A stretch of DNA of 15,506 nucleotides from Clostridiales bacterium (GTDB lineage: Bacteria; Bacillota; Clostridia; Oscillospirales; Oscillospiraceae), in contig JAHZFC010000027.1 in the NCBI GenBank assembly GCA_019421525.1, positions 1 through 15,506 on the forward strand, written 5' to 3'. Position 1 is the stretch's first letter, and the number at the start of each line of letters is the position of its first letter. The position numbers and the translations under genes are program-made. The notes beneath the pieces were generated by a model that saw only the letters and a list, made by a program, of their open reading frames with translations, had not been told where the DNA came from and did not search any database. Below are positions 13,237-15,506 of the stretch, one piece after another.

Positions 13237-13632
13237 TCAGGCCAGCGACTCTGGCCCGAAGCCGTGGGGAAGCAGGTCCCGCAGGAGGACGGCCTGGAAC
13301 TGTCCGTCCCCCCGGGCGGCCAGTATGGTCAGGTCCGGGGCGAACTCGTAGAGCATCTGGCGGCAGGCACCGCAGGGCCAGCACCAGTCCTCCCCCCGCC
13401 CGGCCACGGCCAGGCGGGCGAAGCCGCCCCTGCGCCCCTCGCTGACGGCTTTGACCAGGGCGGTGCGCTCGGCGCAGATGGTGGAGCCATAGGCGGCATT
13501 CTCCACGTTGCAGCCGGTGAACACCTGGCCGTCCTCACACAAAAGGGCGGCGCCCACGGGAAATTTGGAATAGGGGCAGTAGGAGCGCTCAGTCATGGCC
13601 AGGGCCAGATCCACCAGTTGACGGTCAGTCAT
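13237..13632 (-). CDS. cdd: Cytidine deaminase (homotetrameric type)
   Basis: This enzyme deaminates cytidine and deoxycytidine to uridine and deoxyuridine in pyrimidine salvage. The 131-residue length is typical of the small tetrameric class. The zinc site is complete: CNVENAAYGSTICAERTAL gives Cys53 and catalytic Glu55, and PCGACRQ gives Cys87 and Cys90. YSKFPVGAAL (21-30) is the usual substrate-pocket motif. The start is ATG 13632 with AAGGAGG (13640-13646) 7 nt upstream. It lies 35 bp downstream of the homocysteine methyltransferase-type gene on the same strand, so the two are probably co-transcribed. There is no obvious biochemical link between them. Confidence 0.95.
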   Translation of the reverse strand: MTDRQLVDLALAMTERSYCPYSKFPVGAALLCEDGQVFTGCNVENAAYGSTICAERTALVKAVSEGRRGGFARLAVAGRGEDWCWPCGACRQMLYEFAPDLTILAARGDGQFQAVLLRDLLPHGFGPESLA

Positions 13633-13667
13633 AGGATGTCCTCCTTCCGGGTTTGGAGAGGTTGGAT

Positions 13668-14969
13668 TCAGAGGGAACAGCGCGGACGCTTGCAGTCGGT
13701 AAGGGCCCCGCTGTCCGGGTCATAGGCCACGCCGCCGAAGCGGTGGAGCAGAGCCAGAAGGCCGCTGTCGCCGCCGGAGACGGTGACCATGGCCTTGCCG
13801 TTCATCCGGCGCAGGGCGGGCTCCAGCGCCTGGGCATCCGCGCCCTCCAGCCACAGGGGCAGGCGGGAGACCTCCTGCACCGCCTCCACCGCCTCCAGGG
13901 GGGGCAGGGCGCTGCCGGAGAAGTCCAGCCGGAGGATGGGCTCCTCCTCGTCCTGGCGGTCAAATACCTCGTCCAGCAGGTCGTCCGGGTCGTCGGGAAC
14001 GGCGATGGGGGACAGGGCGGACAGGTCCAGGGCCCTGGTGTCCACCGCCTGGGCGCCGGAGGAGATGTAGATGGCCGGTCTCTGAGCGATCTCCGCCGGG
14101 ACCAGCCCTTCACAGGCGGAGCGGAGGGCGGCGATGTGCTCCGGCGTGGTGCCGCAGCAGCCGCCGGCCACGGCCACGCCCAGGCGGACCGCCTCCGCCA
14201 CCGCGGCGGCGAAGTAATCCGCGCCGATGTCATAGCGGACGGCGCCGTCTGCGGCTGTATGGGGGAGCCCGGCGTTGGGCTTGAAGATGACGGGGACGGA
14301 GGCGAGCCGGACCAGCTGCCCCGCAGTGGCCGACAGCTGGAGGGGGCCGGCCCCGCAGTTGAGGCCCAGGGCGTCCACCCCAAGCCCCTCCAGCAGAGAT
14401 ACCAGGGCGGCGGCGTCGCCGCCGGTGAGCAGGCGGCCGTTCTCCCCGAAGGCCGCCGTGGCCAGCACCGGCAGGTCGCAGCTCTCCCGGGCGGCCAGCA
14501 CCGCGGCCTTGAGCTCGTAGAGGTCGGTCATGGTCTCGATGACCACTGCGTCGGCCCCGGCGGCCGCCCCGGCCCGGATGGTCTCGGAAAAGGCGGACAC
14601 CGCCTCGTCAAAGTCCAGGTCCCCCATGGGGGCCATCAGGCGGCCGGTGGGCCCGATGTCCAGTCCCAGCCAGCCGTGGCCCGCCTGGTCCCGGGCCGCG
14701 CGGAGGTTTTCCACCGCGGCGGTGACCAGCTCCGGTACAGTGTATGGGCAGTTTTTCAGTTTGAGGCGGTTGGCCCCAAAGGTGTTGGACAGCACCAGGT
14801 CGGCCCCCGCCTCGTAGTAGCTGCGGTGGATGGCGGTCATGTCCTCCCGGCGCTGGATGTTCCAGAGCTCCGGCGTCTGGCCGGGCTGCAGGCCCCGGGC
14901 CTGGAGCTGGGTCCCGGTGGCCCCGTCCAGCAGCAGCAGGCGGCGGCCCAGGCTTTCCCTCAGATCCAT
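13668..14969 (-). CDS. Homocysteine S-methyltransferase family protein with degenerate pterin-binding-like C-terminus
   Basis: The N-terminal ~300 residues are a homocysteine S-methyltransferase TIM barrel as in the first module of MetH. LLLLDGATGTQLQARGL (11-27), the SNTFGANRLKL stretch, GLDIGPTGRL, and the zinc ligands Cys205 (LNCG) and Cys271/Cys272 (GGCCGTTPEH) are all present. The family moves a methyl group to homocysteine to make methionine. The start is ATG 14969, with AAGGAGG (14978-14984) 8 nt upstream; the longer frame to 15026 has no such site. Residues 300-433 begin like the linker after the MetH first domain (SSGAQAV). They then show faint resemblance to the pterin-binding domain (RLPLWLEGADAQALEPALRR, GKAMVTVSGG) but are too short for a full barrel, and no B12 domain follows. 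The methyl donor is therefore unclear: it may need separate partner proteins or use S-methylmethionine. It is first in a probable operon with cdd. Confidence 0.85.
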   Translation of the reverse strand: MDLRESLGRRLLLLDGATGTQLQARGLQPGQTPELWNIQRREDMTAIHRSYYEAGADLVLSNTFGANRLKLKNCPYTVPELVTAAVENLRAARDQAGHGWLGLDIGPTGRLMAPMGDLDFDEAVSAFSETIRAGAAAGADAVVIETMTDLYELKAAVLAARESCDLPVLATAAFGENGRLLTGGDAAALVSLLEGLGVDALGLNCGAGPLQLSATAGQLVRLASVPVIFKPNAGLPHTAADGAVRYDIGADYFAAAVAEAVRLGVAVAGGCCGTTPEHIAALRSACEGLVPAEIAQRPAIYISSGAQAVDTRALDLSALSPIAVPDDPDDLLDEVFDRQDEEEPILRLDFSGSALPPLEAVEAVQEVSRLPLWLEGADAQALEPALRRMNGKAMVTVSGGDSGLLALLHRFGGVAYDPDSGALTDCKRPRCSL

Positions 14970-15095
14970 GGATGATCCCTCCTTTTTGGCGCTGGACAGT
15001 CCTGGAAAGCCCGCCCAGCAGGCCATTGCAGCCGACCCGCCCGGGCAGTGGACCGGGAAGCCCTCCGGATGAGATCGGCCGATTTGTTGTAAATG

Positions 15096-15123
15096 ATTAT
15101 AGCAGATTCGGCAGGAAATGCAA
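15096..15123 (-). promoter_or_regulatory. Extended -10 promoter of the methyltransferase-cdd operon
   Basis: On the - strand TATAAT (15096-15101) is preceded by TG one base upstream (TGCTATAAT, an extended -10) and, at 16 bp, by TTGCAT (15118-15123) as the -35. It lies about 127 bp upstream of the ATG. A 10-bp palindrome ATCGGCCGAT (15074-15083) sits just downstream, near the expected transcript start, and is a possible operator. Confidence 0.7.
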
Positions 15124-15205
15124 CTGGAGGGGCGGACGATTCCGGGAGAGAGGCTGCCCTCAGCGGTGGAGGGACAAAAAACGGCAGAAAAAATTTGAAG
15201 ATCGT

Positions 15206-15233
15206 GGAACCTTTCGCACCCTTTTTGCGTCTA
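15206..15233 (+). promoter_or_regulatory. Probable ECF-sigma promoter
   Basis: GGAACC (15206-15211) and CGTCTA (15228-15233) are separated by 16 bp. This matches the general form of Gram-positive ECF-sigma promoters (a GAAC-type -35 and a CGTC-type -10). It points towards the membrane-protein gene beginning at 15344. Confidence 0.6.
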
Positions 15234-15271
15234 GTACAAAGGACCTCCGGGGAATGCTGGATTTTTTGTAG

Positions 15272-15300
15272 TTGCAAAGCTGGGAAAAATCTGCTATACT
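15272..15300 (+). promoter_or_regulatory. Housekeeping promoter of the membrane-protein gene
   Basis: TTGCAA (15272-15277), a 17-bp spacer and TATACT (15295-15300) with an extended -10 TG (TGCTATACT). It lies 43 bp upstream of the GTG start, in the usual range. Confidence 0.8.
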
Positions 15301-15343
15301 CTTCCCTAGATATGCGTAAAATTTCAATAAGGACTGATGACGA

Positions 15344-15506
15344 GTGAGCGAACAGGGAAAGCGGCTTCAGAAGCGAAAGGAAGAGGATGCCGCCTTCAAT
15401 AAGATGCTGCTTTGGCTGGCAGGTTCTGTGGTGCTGGAGGGATTGACCCTTCTGCTGCGCAGGTTTTACATCGATTTCTCCTACACCGATCTTGGCTTGG
15501 CACTTG
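15344..15506 (+). CDS. Unrecognised membrane protein, N-terminal 54 residues (3' end outside window)
   Basis: The frame is open from GTG 15344 to the window end. AAGGA (15329-15333) lies 10 nt upstream. An ATG at 15337 in another frame stops after 22 codons, so the GTG is preferred. The visible protein starts with a basic, hydrophilic segment (SEQGKRLQKRKEED) followed by a hydrophobic stretch of about 20 residues (about 22-40, MLLWLAGSVVLEGLTLLL), then RRFYIDFSYTDLG. This looks like a cytosolic N-terminus and a first membrane helix with no signal-peptide cleavage site. I do not recognise the family. Its stacked ECF-type and housekeeping promoters suggest an envelope-related or stress-related role, but that is inference. 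Confidence 0.7.
   Translation, partial: MSEQGKRLQKRKEEDAAFNKMLLWLAGSVVLEGLTLLLRRFYIDFSYTDLGLAL

Overview
The window looks like chromosomal DNA from a high-GC gut-type Firmicute (Clostridia; the Oscillospiraceae such as Flavonifractor, Oscillibacter or Pseudoflavonifractor are the best guess). The grounds are strong AGGAGG-type ribosome binding sites, TTG and GTG starts, very GC-rich third codon positions, and the paired GlgC/GlgD that is typical of Firmicute glycogen operons. The genus is inferred from style, not proven.

Region 1 (1-8279, + strand) is a glycogen operon: the 3' part of glycogen phosphorylase, then glgC, glgD and glgA, then a GH13 amylase/neopullulanase-type enzyme fused to a GH77 4-alpha-glucanotransferase. 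Together they would make ADP-glucose (GlgC, modulated by GlgD), polymerise it (GlgA), and degrade or remodel the polymer (phosphorylase, GH13, GH77). The GH13-GH77 gene is broken into two ORFs at about 6237-6254. The conserved stretch carrying the GH13 catalytic Glu is missing and the frame changes, and the second ORF begins at an ATGA stop/start overlap. A terminator-like hairpin follows glgA and a very strong terminator follows the GH77 part.

Region 2 (8280-8943) has no credible gene. It is packed with stem-loops and bounded by long inverted repeats containing a perfect 28-bp core (8338-8365 and 8884-8911). It resembles a non-coding mosaic repeat (MITE or BIME-like) lying between two convergent transcription units.

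Region 3 (8944-13228) holds a PucR/CdaR-type regulator on the - strand. It is divergent from an AldB/ExaC-like aldehyde dehydrogenase and a group III iron-dependent alcohol dehydrogenase, which probably form an alcohol/aldehyde oxidation or detoxification operon controlled by the regulator. A consensus sigma-70-type promoter precedes the aldehyde dehydrogenase, and a bidirectional terminator closes the operon.

Region 4 (13237-15506) has a - strand pair, a homocysteine S-methyltransferase-type protein with an odd C-terminal extension followed by cytidine deaminase, transcribed from an extended -10 promoter. Divergent from it is the start of an unrecognised membrane protein. That gene is preceded by two stacked promoters, one with an ECF-sigma signature and one housekeeping.
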